Source: Halobacillus karajensis
GTDB taxonomy: Bacteria > Bacillota > Bacilli > Bacillales > Halobacillaceae
Length of the DNA: 64,000 nucleotides
Direction of reading: 5' to 3'
Assembly: GCF_900108515.1 (NCBI RefSeq)
Contig: NZ_FNWW01000006.1
Location: 62,001-126,000 of the forward strand
The notes below the pieces were generated by a model that saw only the letters and a list, made by a program, of their open reading frames with translations, was not told the DNA's origin and did no database searches. The stretch's first letter is position 1; the number at the start of each line of letters is the position of its first letter. Made by a program: the position numbers and the translations under genes. Shown here piece after piece: positions 8,414 through 16,998 of this stretch.

Positions 8414-10054
8414 TTAAAGAATGTTGTAGTATTTCCGTTTGACCATCATCGTTAAGAAATATTGAATGAGCACAGTCAAGATAATTAAGATGCCGGTCAA
8501 AACAGCACTTGTGCTCCATATGCCGTGCAATCCACTGGTCCAGAGAATTAGAATAATAACTCCGAAAACGGTTGCTTCAAGTGCAAGAGGAACGATCCCT
8601 ATGAACCTTCCTTTAAAAACTTCCCGTTCATCCGTCCAATTTAACTTTGGACTATAGAAATCAATCATTAACCCTGCCATGCTTGCAATCCAACCTGTGA
8701 TCAGAGAAATAATAAACCAAACTAGCCAGATCATCAGGGGAACTTTTAATACAAATAATGCTGCGACACTTAACAGTAAAAGAGATAGGAAGTTTATGAA
8801 AAAAGAAACAAGAAGTTTGCTTAAAATAATATTTGAAGCAGGGATCGGTAAATATAAGTGATTGAACCAGCTTTTCCCATCCCTTGAGATGGAAGAAAAG
8901 GAAGCAGGGTTAATCCCTAAAGCAACGACAGTCAACCCGAACATACTGAGAATTACTTTTTTTCCTTCCATTTCATTTAATTGAGAGCCCCAGCCGGTTA
9001 ACGGACCATTAGGGTCCATAATGATTAGAACAATAAAGAATAGAGGGAAGAATAGGCTTTGGACAACAATTTGTGTAAAGAAAGTGGGTGTTCTTAAAAT
9101 GATTCTCATTTCTTTCTTCCATAAGCTCACGAATACGGATTGTGGTTTTAACTGTTTTTGCATCTTTTCTTCTTTGAATGTCTTCCGTCTGCCCCCGGAC
9201 AGTCCAAGTACCCCTTTAAAATAGAAACGTTGGCCGACCGTAAGGAAGAGAACAATGGCAGCAACCGATAGACATACAAAAGTAAGGAAATAAAGAAGCC
9301 CCGTCCAAGATCCGATTTCTGTTAGAGCGATACTGCTAAAATAAGCGGTTGGGAAAAACTTCGTAATGAGTTCCAACAGGGCATTTTGTTGGGTGAACAT
9401 TTGGGAGATATCACTGTTCCCTGTTCCAGCATCCAACCGTAGCAAAACATTAATGCCTATAGCAAAGATAAATCCCATGAGCCCGACGAGCACTTTTGTA
9501 CGGTCTTTGTTTTTTGAAATGTTGGCAAAACGCATAATGAACATTAGTATAATCGCTGTAAGAACAAAAGGAATAATAGGTGTAAACGCCCAGATTAATA
9601 CAGCGAATAGGTAATAGAGGATCCCTGAACTACTATGTATTCCATAAAAGATAAGGGAAGGAAGCAATAAAATGCTGTTCAGGCCATACAAAGATAAAAA
9701 GGGAACGGCAGATTTCCCAAACAGAATTTGATAGGGTTCAAAAGGAAGGGAGATAAAAGATTCTACATCTTCCGCAAAATAAAAGGAACTTAAGACGGTT
9801 CCTATACTGATAAAACAATAGAAGAAGGTCATCATGACAAACAAGAGCCCAAGAATGACACTTTCATTGCCAAGAGGTTCAAGCGCTGCATACATACTTC
9901 CAATTAAACCTTGAATGAAGAATAGCACGAGGAGGCCGAAAGGGATCATCATAAGCCCAATCAGAAGGTAGCCGACCTTCTCCGTCGTACTTTTATTTGC
10001 CATGGAAAGTTGCATTTTCACCATAATCCGCATTAATTTCCAGGCTTTATTCAT
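8414..10054 (-). CDS. ABC-2-type permease (YthQ-like)
   Basis: 546 residues with about twelve hydrophobic segments in two sets, split by a hydrophilic stretch near residues 285-315 (GGRRKTFKEEKMQKQ). It is the membrane subunit for the ATPase encoded just upstream; the two reading frames overlap by 8 bases, indicating translational coupling. Size and order resemble the B. subtilis YthPQ exporter pair. No substrate-binding protein is present, so export is likely. Substrate unknown. Confidence 0.82.
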   Translation of the reverse strand: MNKAWKLMRIMVKMQLSMANKSTTEKVGYLLIGLMMIPFGLLVLFFIQGLIGSMYAALEPLGNESVILGLLFVMMTFFYCFISIGTVLSSFYFAEDVESFISLPFEPYQILFGKSAVPFLSLYGLNSILLLPSLIFYGIHSSSGILYYLFAVLIWAFTPIIPFVLTAIILMFIMRFANISKNKDRTKVLVGLMGFIFAIGINVLLRLDAGTGNSDISQMFTQQNALLELITKFFPTAYFSSIALTEIGSWTGLLYFLTFVCLSVAAIVLFLTVGQRFYFKGVLGLSGGRRKTFKEEKMQKQLKPQSVFVSLWKKEMRIILRTPTFFTQIVVQSLFFPLFFIVLIIMDPNGPLTGWGSQLNEMEGKKVILSMFGLTVVALGINPASFSSISRDGKSWFNHLYLPIPASNIILSKLLVSFFINFLSLLLLSVAALFVLKVPLMIWLVWFIISLITGWIASMAGLMIDFYSPKLNWTDEREVFKGRFIGIVPLALEATVFGVIILILWTSGLHGIWSTSAVLTGILIILTVLIQYFLTMMVKRKYYNIL

Positions 10055-10769
10055 TTTGCGTCAACTCCAGGAATAAGCGCTCAAGGTTGTCATCTTCTGC
10101 AAACTGCTGCTTCATTTCAGCCATATTCCCTTTAAACTGCACGTGACCATTATTAATGATGGCCACTTCATCACATAATTGTTCTACTACTTCAAGGACA
10201 TGGGTTGAGAAAAAGACGATTTTTCCTCTTGATGCATGTTCACGCATCATTTCTTTTAATGTATAGGAAGATTTAGGATCAAGTCCAGTAAGGGGTTCGT
10301 CAAGAATCCATACATCTGGATCATGAAGAAGAACTCCACTGACAACTATTTTCTGTCTCATCCCGTGTGAATAGGTCTGAATATGATCATTCAACGCCTC
10401 GTAAATACCAAAACTCTTCGTTAGATACTCAATTTTCTCTTTTCTCATGTCTTGAGATACTTCAAATACATCTGCAATAAAATTCAAGTATTCGATTCCT
10501 TTCAAACGAAGGAAAATATCCGATCGATCCGGTACATAGCCAAACTGAAGCTTTGCTTTTATGGGATCTTTGCTTACATCGATTCCGTTCATAACAATGG
10601 AACCCTTATCAATGGGTAAAATACCTGTCATCATTTTGATAGTCGTTGACTTTCCGGCACCATTCGGTCCCAGAAACCCAAAGATTTTTCCATCAGGGAT
10701 GGACAAATCGAGGTCCTTCACAGCATCTTTCCCTGCAAAGCTTTTAGATATTTGGTTGATCTCTATCAT
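10047..10769 (-). CDS. ABC transporter ATP-binding protein (YthP-like)
   Basis: 240 residues from ATG 10769, well spaced from AAAAGGGTGA; the in-frame GTG at 10778 overlaps that site. Walker A GPNGAGKST, Q-loop, signature YSHGMRQK (degenerate SHG rather than SGG), Walker B VWILDEPLTGLD and switch His in FFSTHVLEVVE. The DrrA/NatA-type sequence pairs with the ABC-2 permease encoded downstream. Cytosolic ATPase subunit of an exporter. Confidence 0.88.
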   Translation of the reverse strand: MIEINQISKSFAGKDAVKDLDLSIPDGKIFGFLGPNGAGKSTTIKMMTGILPIDKGSIVMNGIDVSKDPIKAKLQFGYVPDRSDIFLRLKGIEYLNFIADVFEVSQDMRKEKIEYLTKSFGIYEALNDHIQTYSHGMRQKIVVSGVLLHDPDVWILDEPLTGLDPKSSYTLKEMMREHASRGKIVFFSTHVLEVVEQLCDEVAIINNGHVQFKGNMAEMKQQFAEDDNLERLFLELTQNE

Positions 10770-10833
10770 ATGGGTCACCCTTTTCCTGTAATGCTTTCTA
10801 CTGTATGACTACGTACGGGGAGGCAAAGTTGTT

Positions 10834-11340
10834 TCATTTTTCCAAGAAAAGAACCATATGATCTTCATCCAAGTATTGATCCGCAAGCTTGATGGCTTTT
10901 CTTTCTGTTCCATATGTCGTAAAGCCCATTTTTTTATAGAGTTTTCTTGCAGGGTGATTGTCCGTTACCACACTTAGATGGAGAATTTCCAGTCCGATGG
11001 ATTTGGCAAATTGAATCGTTTCACTTAGGAGGTACTCTGCTCCCCCTTTTCTTCTATGTTCTGGCGTGAGGTACATGGCCAAAATGGAGGCCTTATGTGA
11101 AAATTTTGGATGAGTTTCTTTGAGGAGTGTAACAACACCTGCTAATTTTTCGGAAATGAACAAGCCGAATGTACGGGAAGTTTCATTCGAAAGTCTTTCT
11201 GCTGTTGTTTTTATGGGGGCGGGTTTTTGTTTTTCTTGCTCATATGTAGTGATAAAGGCGTCTGGATTTGTTAATAATGCTTCTAGTCGTAACTCATAAT
11301 AATGTTCAGCGTCTGAGTGGTTTAATTGTCGTACTTGCAT
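10834..11340 (-). CDS. GNAT N-acetyltransferase
   Basis: 168 residues with a single GNAT domain. The acetyl-CoA loop is LTPEHRRKGGAEYLL (RRKGGA in place of RRxGxG) and is followed by LHLSVVTDNHPARKLYKKMGF, the usual beta5-alpha4 segment. Cytosolic transfer of acetyl from acetyl-CoA to an amine; acceptor unknown. A GGGAGGTGA site precedes the ATG. Single-gene unit, divergent from the maltose acetyltransferase gene. Confidence 0.85.
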   Translation of the reverse strand: MQVRQLNHSDAEHYYELRLEALLTNPDAFITTYEQEKQKPAPIKTTAERLSNETSRTFGLFISEKLAGVVTLLKETHPKFSHKASILAMYLTPEHRRKGGAEYLLSETIQFAKSIGLEILHLSVVTDNHPARKLYKKMGFTTYGTERKAIKLADQYLDEDHMVLFLEK

Positions 11341-11427
11341 ATTTTCACCTCCCTTAGTTGTCCTTAGAGTAGCGGAAATCTATGGTAAAGTAAAGAAAAG
11401 AATATATCCTAGTTAAGGGGTGATCCG

Positions 11428-11982
11428 ATGACAGAGAAAGAAAAGATGCTGGCAGGTGAATGGTATCAATCGAGGGATGAAGAACTAATTGTGGAACGGT
11501 CCAGGGCAAGGCAATTGATGAATTCCTTAAATCAAACGAAGGATACCGAAGAGCATTACCGGAAGCAGTTGATAGACGATCTTTTTGGAACAATTGAAGG
11601 TGAAATAGGATTAGAGCCACCATTTTATTGTGATTATGGATACAATATTCATGTAGGAGACGGGTTTTTTGCCAATTATAACTGTGCATTTCTTGATGTC
11701 TGCGAGATACGTTTTGGGAGAAGAGTCCTTGTCGGACCAAATGTTCAAATTTATACGGCTACACATCCGATGAATAGAGAGATGAGAGCGAGTGGATTAG
11801 AAGCTGGCCGGCCGATTTCCATAGGTGATGATGTATGGATAGGAGGAAGTGCCGTTATTAATCCAGGCGTCACGATTGGAGATAATGTTGTGGTAGGAGC
11901 TGGGGCTGTGGTTACGAAAGACATCCCTTCCAACGTCTTTGTAGGGGGCAATCCTGCAAAGTTTATTCGTCATATGGACTGA
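11428..11982 (+). CDS. maa: Maltose/sugar O-acetyltransferase
   Basis: 184 residues, full length for the maltose/galactoside acetyltransferase group. An N-terminal helical cap (MTEKEKMLAGEWYQSRDEEL) is followed by left-handed beta-helix hexapeptide repeats (ISIGDDVWIGGSAVI, VTIGDNVVVGAGAVV). The catalytic His lies in TATHPM, and the C-terminus shows the NPAKFIR motif. Acetylates sugars or similar hydroxyl acceptors using acetyl-CoA. AAGGGGTGAT precedes ATG 11428. Confidence 0.9.
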   Translation: MTEKEKMLAGEWYQSRDEELIVERSRARQLMNSLNQTKDTEEHYRKQLIDDLFGTIEGEIGLEPPFYCDYGYNIHVGDGFFANYNCAFLDVCEIRFGRRVLVGPNVQIYTATHPMNREMRASGLEAGRPISIGDDVWIGGSAVINPGVTIGDNVVVGAGAVVTKDIPSNVFVGGNPAKFIRHMD

Positions 11983-12069
11983 GTTCAAATGGGTGGTCGT
12001 CCTAACGATTTTTCGTTATCATACTAGAGGGTGCATGCATACGTAATAGATATAGAGAGGATTGAGTAT

Positions 12070-12825
12070 ATGATTAAACGTAAGAGTCAACGAGAAATTG
12101 AAAAAATGCATGAAGCGGGGAAACTGCTCGCCAGTGTGCACAAACAGCTGCGTACATTTATTAAGCCGGGAATAACGACGATGGAAATTGAGAACTTCGT
12201 CGAAAAATACTTAACAGAACGTGGTGCTACAGGTGAGCAGAAGGGATATCAAGGGTATGAGTTTACCACATGCGCTAGCATCAATGATGAAATATGTCAC
12301 GGTTTTCCACGGAAAGAAAAATTGAATGAAGGCGACATCGTAACCATTGATATGGTGGTTAATTTGAATGGATTCCTCGCTGATTCCGCCTGGACCCACG
12401 CCGTTGGTGAAATTAGTGAAGAAGCTCAAAAACTCATGGATGTTACCAAAACATCTCTGTATAAAGGAATTGAGCAGGCGGTACCAGGGAACAGGATCGG
12501 GGATATTGGTCATGCCATCCAATCATATGCAGAAGGGGAAGGATATTCGGTAGTTCGTGATTTTACAGGACATGGCATTGGTGATTCCATTCACGAAGAC
12601 CCCTATATTCCTCACTTTGGTGCAGCTGGAAAAGGCGCACGTTTGAAAGAGGGAATGGTGATCACTATTGAACCAATGATTAATGTCGGCAAATGGGCGA
12701 GCCAAATGGATGAAAATAATTGGACGGCTCGCACTGTAGACGGTTCTCTTTCGGCTCAGTATGAGCATACGGTTGCGATTACAAAGGAAGGTCCGTTCAT
12801 TCTTACCGAACAAGAGGATGAATAA
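12070..12825 (+). CDS. map: Methionine aminopeptidase, type I (MapB/YflG-like)
   Basis: 251 residues from ATG 12070, with GAGAGG nine bases upstream. Removes the initiator Met from nascent proteins. All five metal ligands are visible: Asp in TIDMVVN, Asp in LADSAWT, His in GHGIGDSIHEDP, Glu in TIEPMI and Glu in QYEHTVA. It lies outside the ribosomal-protein cluster, so it is probably the second, YflG-like isozyme rather than the essential map copy. Monocistronic with its own terminator. Confidence 0.9.
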   Translation: MIKRKSQREIEKMHEAGKLLASVHKQLRTFIKPGITTMEIENFVEKYLTERGATGEQKGYQGYEFTTCASINDEICHGFPRKEKLNEGDIVTIDMVVNLNGFLADSAWTHAVGEISEEAQKLMDVTKTSLYKGIEQAVPGNRIGDIGHAIQSYAEGEGYSVVRDFTGHGIGDSIHEDPYIPHFGAAGKGARLKEGMVITIEPMINVGKWASQMDENNWTARTVDGSLSAQYEHTVAITKEGPFILTEQEDE

Positions 12826-12831
12826 ATATGT

Positions 12832-12868
12832 GGAAGGGGAGGGCTTCAACGCCTTCCTCTTTTTTTTA
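12832..12868 (+). terminator. Terminator of the map gene
   Basis: An 11-bp GGAAGGGGAGGGC-type stem with three G-U pairs, loop TTCAAC and eight T. Confidence 0.8.
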
Positions 12869-12995
12869 TTCGATAGAAAAAATACATGATTTAAAAAGCC
12901 CTTAATAAATGGATATCACTCCGCGAAGTTGTTTAAGGAATTTACGCCAATTAATAACGGGAAAAGTAAAGTGGGGAAGAGAGAAATGGATAATA

Positions 12996-13025
12996 AAAAA
13001 ACTCCCCTGTGAAAGGGGAGTTTTC
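12996..13025 (-). terminator. Terminator of the cold-shock gene
   Basis: Stem AAAACTCCCC/GGGGAGTTTT just after the stop codon on the minus strand. Confidence 0.8.
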
Positions 13026-13033
13026 GTACGTTC

Positions 13034-13231
13034 TTATTTTTGAACGTTTGCTGCTTGTGGTCCGCGTTGTCCTTCTTCGATTTCGAAAGTTACAACCTGA
13101 CCTTCTTCAAGAGATTTGAAACCTTCTTCTTGAATTGCAGAGAAGTGTACGAAGACGTCGTCTTGACCTTCTACCTCGATGAATCCAAAACCTTTTTCTG
13201 CGTTAAACCATTTTACTGTACCTTCAACCAT
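13034..13231 (-). CDS. Cold-shock protein (CspB/CspD family)
   Basis: 65 residues from ATG 13231 with GGAGG upstream; the longer frame to 13300 is untranslated leader. A single cold-shock domain with RNP1 KGFGFI and RNP2 VFVHF, an RNA chaperone/antiterminator that binds single-stranded nucleic acids. Ends ANVQK. The sequence is acidic (EVEGQDD, EIEEGQ), as in halophilic Bacillaceae. It has a long 5' leader, the usual site of post-transcriptional cold control. Which B. subtilis paralogue it equals (B, C or D) cannot be settled here. Confidence 0.93.
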   Translation of the reverse strand: MVEGTVKWFNAEKGFGFIEVEGQDDVFVHFSAIQEEGFKSLEEGQVVTFEIEEGQRGPQAANVQK

Positions 13232-13392
13232 GATACAAAAACCTCCTGCGTGGGAAATCCACATTGTATTACTATTCTTGCTCTTTTCAAGTTCCATCAA
13301 GACGACATCTTACGTAACATCTTCTCTTGCATGAATCTGATCGAACAACGAATAATTAACCTAAGTATAACAGATGGCCCAAAGGAATGAAA
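13232..13392 (-). promoter_or_regulatory. Promoter and ~125-nt leader of the csp gene
   Basis: On the minus strand a TTTCAT box (13387-13392), 17-nt spacer and TATACT (13364-13369) place the start near 13357. The untranslated leader is then about 125 nt, a length typical of cold-shock mRNAs whose folding changes with temperature. Confidence 0.55.
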
Positions 13393-13431
13393 GCCCTATA
13401 AGAAAAAAGTTTTCCCAACTATTGGTGATTC

Positions 13432-14283
13432 TTATTCCTGCGGCTGGGTGAGGTATGCTTGGTTCATCAATGAAAATAGGGACCTTTCTACAATCGTATC
13501 TACCTCTGACTTTTGCACTTGTGCGAGGTCATAAAGAGGGCGTCCTTGCTCTAATAAATGCTCTACGACAAGATACCCAGTGTAATTGGCTTCTTTTTCA
13601 TACCCGGATGCTCCCGTGCCCTTTGTAAAGGAATAGAGTGCCTCATAGTCGGTGCGGTGTAAGTGAGGTTGAATATTCATCATGACTCGATTCGGTTCAC
13701 GGGTACATTTCTCCTCTTCCCAAGAAAGCGGAAAGTCGACCATTCCACTTTCTTCTAAGACTTCCTCTGCCGTATGGAGAGCCATTCCTTCTTGGAAAAT
13801 CAATTGACCTAATGTTCGTGTATGGCTCGGGGCAAGCCCGGACTGGCAACAATGAACGACCCGGGTCAATTCTTGAATTAATCGTGTTCGGCTTGAAGAC
13901 AGTTCAGCTGGAAAGCAAAGGGTATATTGGTGATTTTCTTCCATAATAAAGGGATCCGTTTCAAACGTTCCGACAAAAAACATGACGGTGACCCTGACAG
14001 GCGATGTACAATGAAGAATTTGTTTAATCGAATCTACGTAACCATTCACTTCTAAAGGACCGATATCAAAATATTGGAATTTATCATACACACGTTCATA
14101 TTTATTCCACGCGTACTCAATCATCTCTTTGGCCAGTTGGCCCTGCTGGTATCCAGGCGGGGTATAAGGGAAAGCGTAGTGGTCTGTCCATAATTCATAG
14201 CGTTTGTGTTTAGGGGTTTGGGAGGCTTGGTCATAAAACGTAAGAAAAGAATCCAACATTTGTTTACATTTGACATCATCCAT
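13432..14283 (-). CDS. DUF2268-like protein with lost zinc-protease motif
   Basis: 283 residues, soluble. The middle resembles the putative Zn-dependent proteases of the DUF2268/YjaZ group: a helix RLIQELTRVVHCC about 20 residues ahead of LIFQEGMALHTAEEV. Family members carry HExxH in the first helix and EGLAEH in the second. Here the two HExxH histidines appear replaced (QELTR), while the later Glu is kept. So it is probably a non-catalytic relative or has another activity. The following gene (minus strand, downstream on the map upstream) is an alpha/beta hydrolase 18 bases away, suggesting one transcript. Confidence 0.6.
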   Translation of the reverse strand: MDDVKCKQMLDSFLTFYDQASQTPKHKRYELWTDHYAFPYTPPGYQQGQLAKEMIEYAWNKYERVYDKFQYFDIGPLEVNGYVDSIKQILHCTSPVRVTVMFFVGTFETDPFIMEENHQYTLCFPAELSSSRTRLIQELTRVVHCCQSGLAPSHTRTLGQLIFQEGMALHTAEEVLEESGMVDFPLSWEEEKCTREPNRVMMNIQPHLHRTDYEALYSFTKGTGASGYEKEANYTGYLVVEHLLEQGRPLYDLAQVQKSEVDTIVERSLFSLMNQAYLTQPQE

Positions 14284-14301
14284 GATGATCCCTCCGTATG
14301 T

Positions 14302-15129
14302 TTAAGTTTGATTCAAAAATTCCAACCGTTTATTCCATACCGTATGAGCATCTTTTCCAATCCAAATTAAGTGACTGTCTGCATTGACCTCATAAATTTC
14401 ACAGTCAGGTAAAGAAGATTTTAATAGAAGAGCATTTGAATAAGGAATGCTGCGATCTTTTGTCGAGTACATCCCTAGTACAGGTACTTTGACACGACTC
14501 ATATCAGGAATGTCATGAGCGAGGTCTGTGATGAACCCTTTTCCTGATTGGGAAGTAGCGAGCATATCCATGATGAAACGACGATCATTTGGAGTGAGGC
14601 TGTCCAAATAATCCTCTGCATTTTCTGTGGTTAATTCCGCAACCAACGGTTTTATGGCAAGGTCAGGGAAAAACTTCAATAAAGTACGGAGGCTTCTCCA
14701 TACCATTTTTTCCGCAGGTCCAAAGAGAAGGGTAGCCTTTCTTTTCGTAGCGTTATCCCATGGTGTGACAAGCGCTGCTTCAAGAAGAAGTCGTTTCACT
14801 CGGCTTGGGTGATTAGCAGCAAGCGCAATGCCAGTCGGACCGGCTGCAGATATACTAATGACCTGTACTTTTCCTATATCCAGGTGGTCAAGAACTTCGA
14901 TGATTGTATCCGCAAAATCCTCCGGTGTTCTTCCTGTGGAGAGTTCCGTGTAATCATATCCAGGACGGGAAATGGTAAGTAACGAAAATCCCTCATAAAT
15001 GAGGCTGCTATGCGATAAATCGGTATTCCTGGTTGAATGCCCGCCTCTCAATAACAAAACAGGAGGTCCGGATCCTTTATATGTAAACTCTACAATTCCC
15101 TTGGATGTATCGAGGAGTGTCGTTGTCAA
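14302..15129 (-). CDS. Alpha/beta hydrolase
   Basis: 275 residues from a TTG at 15129 (AAAGGGATGA site upstream). Canonical alpha/beta-hydrolase order: oxyanion region LLLRGGHSTRN, nucleophile Ser in VISISAAGPTG (an altered GxSxG), acid Asp in STKDRSIP and His in NADSHLIW. The N-terminal LRGG in place of HGGG/HGFP is unusual. Cytosolic esterase, lipase or C-C hydrolase; substrate unknown. Probably an operon with the DUF2268-like gene, 18 bases downstream. Confidence 0.82.
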   Translation of the reverse strand: MTTTLLDTSKGIVEFTYKGSGPPVLLLRGGHSTRNTDLSHSSLIYEGFSLLTISRPGYDYTELSTGRTPEDFADTIIEVLDHLDIGKVQVISISAAGPTGIALAANHPSRVKRLLLEAALVTPWDNATKRKATLLFGPAEKMVWRSLRTLLKFFPDLAIKPLVAELTTENAEDYLDSLTPNDRRFIMDMLATSQSGKGFITDLAHDIPDMSRVKVPVLGMYSTKDRSIPYSNALLLKSSLPDCEIYEVNADSHLIWIGKDAHTVWNKRLEFLNQT

Positions 15130-15227
15130 TGTAGGTTCATCCCTTTCTTTCTTTTTCCATATATTAAATATAAGCTATAATGAAAGAAAATGAAACATCA
15201 GATGATTCTGAAAAAGGAGGCAGAAAC

Positions 15228-15998
15228 ATGAGAATCGTGTCGATTTGCCCGAGCAATACTGAAATTGTCGCCTATCTTGGGCAAACGCAGCTGTTGGTTG
15301 GTGTCGATAATTATTCTGATTACCCTCAAGAAGTGGAGAAGCTTACTAAGGTGGGACCAGACTTGTCGATTGACATGGAAAAGGTGGCTGCATTGAAGCC
15401 CGATCTTGTACTGGCATCCTTGTCCGTACCTGGGATGGAGAAGAACATTGAAGGTTTAGATGAATACGAACTGCCCTATATTATATTGAATCCTAATTCA
15501 TTATATGAGATTTCTGAAGATATTCGGAGAGTCGGAAGGGAGTTGGGAATGAGGGAGGAAGGAGAACAAAAAGCGGACGAATTTTTAGAGGATATTGATA
15601 AAATCAGGCAAAGTTCAAAAAATGTGAGTGAGAGACCTTCTCTTTATTGGGAATGGTGGCCCAAACCTGTTTTTACGCCGGGGAAATTAAATTGGTTAAA
15701 CGAAATCAGTGAGCTCGCAGGTGGCAGGAACCTCTTTGAGGATCAACAGGTCGCCAGCTTTCAAACTGATTGGGAAGAAGTGAAAAGCCGCAATCCTGAT
15801 CACATCTGTATGGTTTGGGTGGGAGTTAAGGAAGAAAAAATGAACCCTGATTTAGTTAAGAGTAGACAAGGATGGTCGGAGATTCATGCTGTGAAGAATA
15901 ATCAAATTCACGTACTTGAAGAATCTTTGTTCTGCCGTCCTAGCCCTCGGTTACTTAAAGGCCTGCGTAAAATTCAAAAGGTAATGGAACAGAAATAA
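15228..15998 (+). CDS. Helical-backbone metal receptor/BtuF-like protein without signal peptide
   Basis: 256 residues from ATG 15228, seven bases after AAGGAGG. It shows the class III periplasmic-binding fold: MRIVSICPSNTEIVAYLG, then DYSDYP-like and KPDLVLASLS strands, and a C-terminal lobe ending NQIHVLEESLFCRPSPRLL. This matches the 'cobalamin-binding protein' group related to BtuF and FhuD. No signal peptide or lipobox is present, so it stays in the cytosol and is unlikely to be a classical ABC-importer receptor. No ABC genes are adjacent. Ligand unknown. Confidence 0.78.
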   Translation: MRIVSICPSNTEIVAYLGQTQLLVGVDNYSDYPQEVEKLTKVGPDLSIDMEKVAALKPDLVLASLSVPGMEKNIEGLDEYELPYIILNPNSLYEISEDIRRVGRELGMREEGEQKADEFLEDIDKIRQSSKNVSERPSLYWEWWPKPVFTPGKLNWLNEISELAGGRNLFEDQQVASFQTDWEEVKSRNPDHICMVWVGVKEEKMNPDLVKSRQGWSEIHAVKNNQIHVLEESLFCRPSPRLLKGLRKIQKVMEQK

Positions 15999-16024
15999 AA
16001 GGCAGTGCTGATGCATGCCTTTTA
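15997..16024. terminator. Bidirectional terminator
   Basis: AAAAGGCA (15997-16004) pairs with TGCCTTTT (16016-16023), between two convergent genes. Confidence 0.7.
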
Positions 16025-16855
16025 ATGGATTTTTCGATTATGTTTGGGGACTGCAAGCTCTTTGAAATTTTCGGCAAGGTCATGGAGTTGCTTGTTTAGA
16101 AGTTCCCCTTCCATTGGTAGACCATGGCCCGTAATGACAACAGATGGTTGAAGAGAAGCTAGTTCCTTAACTGATGCTTCAGCATCTTCCCAATTATGAG
16201 TGAAATACGCCGGAGGTCCATGGATATGCTGATGTTGAATGAAGACGGCCGTACTGGATTCTTGTTTAACTGTAATGAAAGCATCTCCGGCAATTAGCGC
16301 CCGGTCTTTTTCACGAAATAAGGAGATGTGACCTGGAGTATGTCCGGGTGTATGGATCATCTTCCAATCCTCTAAGAACGGGATAGAGCCGTCTGTTGGA
16401 AGGGGATGGATATATTTACTTAAGTCTGCCTGATGGGTTGGAAAGAAAGGGGATAAAAGTGAAAATAAACCACCACCAACGGTTGGGTCACCACCAGGAT
16501 AATCTCTTTTACCTGTGACATAATCCATTTCCATCGGGTGAATATAAATTGGGATTTTCCATTCTTCAGCGAGTTGTTTAGCCGATCCCACATGATCGAA
16601 ATGACCATGAGTGAGGATGATGGCTTTTGGTTTATTCGTGCCAAACCTTTTTTCAGCTGCTTCCATAATCCGTTTGCTATAATGCTTAACCCCACAGTCC
16701 ACTAAAACCCAATCTTCTGAACCTTCTTTACCGATAAAAATTACGTTAACAATCAATGTTCGGTAAAAGGCGATATCATCCAACATTTGTTCAGCCTCTG
16801 CGTGTTCCATATGAAGCTTTTCATTTGATGAATCATTGTTTCCGATTTTATCCAT
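16022..16855 (-). CDS. MBL-fold metallo-hydrolase
   Basis: 277 residues from ATG 16855, behind AAAGAGGTGG; the in-frame GTG at 16864 overlaps that site. The metallo-beta-lactamase fold is clear: THGHFDH (two-metal HxHxDH motif), PGHTPGH, the bridging Asp in IAGDAF and a final His in ITGHGLPM. Soluble, cytosolic, binuclear Zn or Fe enzyme of the glyoxalase-II/lactonase-like group. Substrate not predictable. Confidence 0.88.
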   Translation of the reverse strand: MDKIGNNDSSNEKLHMEHAEAEQMLDDIAFYRTLIVNVIFIGKEGSEDWVLVDCGVKHYSKRIMEAAEKRFGTNKPKAIILTHGHFDHVGSAKQLAEEWKIPIYIHPMEMDYVTGKRDYPGGDPTVGGGLFSLLSPFFPTHQADLSKYIHPLPTDGSIPFLEDWKMIHTPGHTPGHISLFREKDRALIAGDAFITVKQESSTAVFIQHQHIHGPPAYFTHNWEDAEASVKELASLQPSVVITGHGLPMEGELLNKQLHDLAENFKELAVPKHNRKIH

Positions 16856-16956
16856 GCCTTCCACCTCTTTATCAAGTTATAATTGTCCTTAGTTTAAGTC
16901 ATGGAGAGGGAAATATTCATTTGATCTTTCGTTTTTAATCATTACTTATACAATGA

Positions 16957-16998
16957 AAAAGCTTGTAGAGATCAAAGATACTCTCTACAAGCTTTTAC
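16957..16998 (-). terminator. Terminator overlapping the end of the NhaC-family gene
   Basis: A 14-bp perfect stem AAAAGCTTGTAGAG (16957-16970) with 16983-16996. The TAG stop codon (16985-16987) lies inside the stem. Confidence 0.85.
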
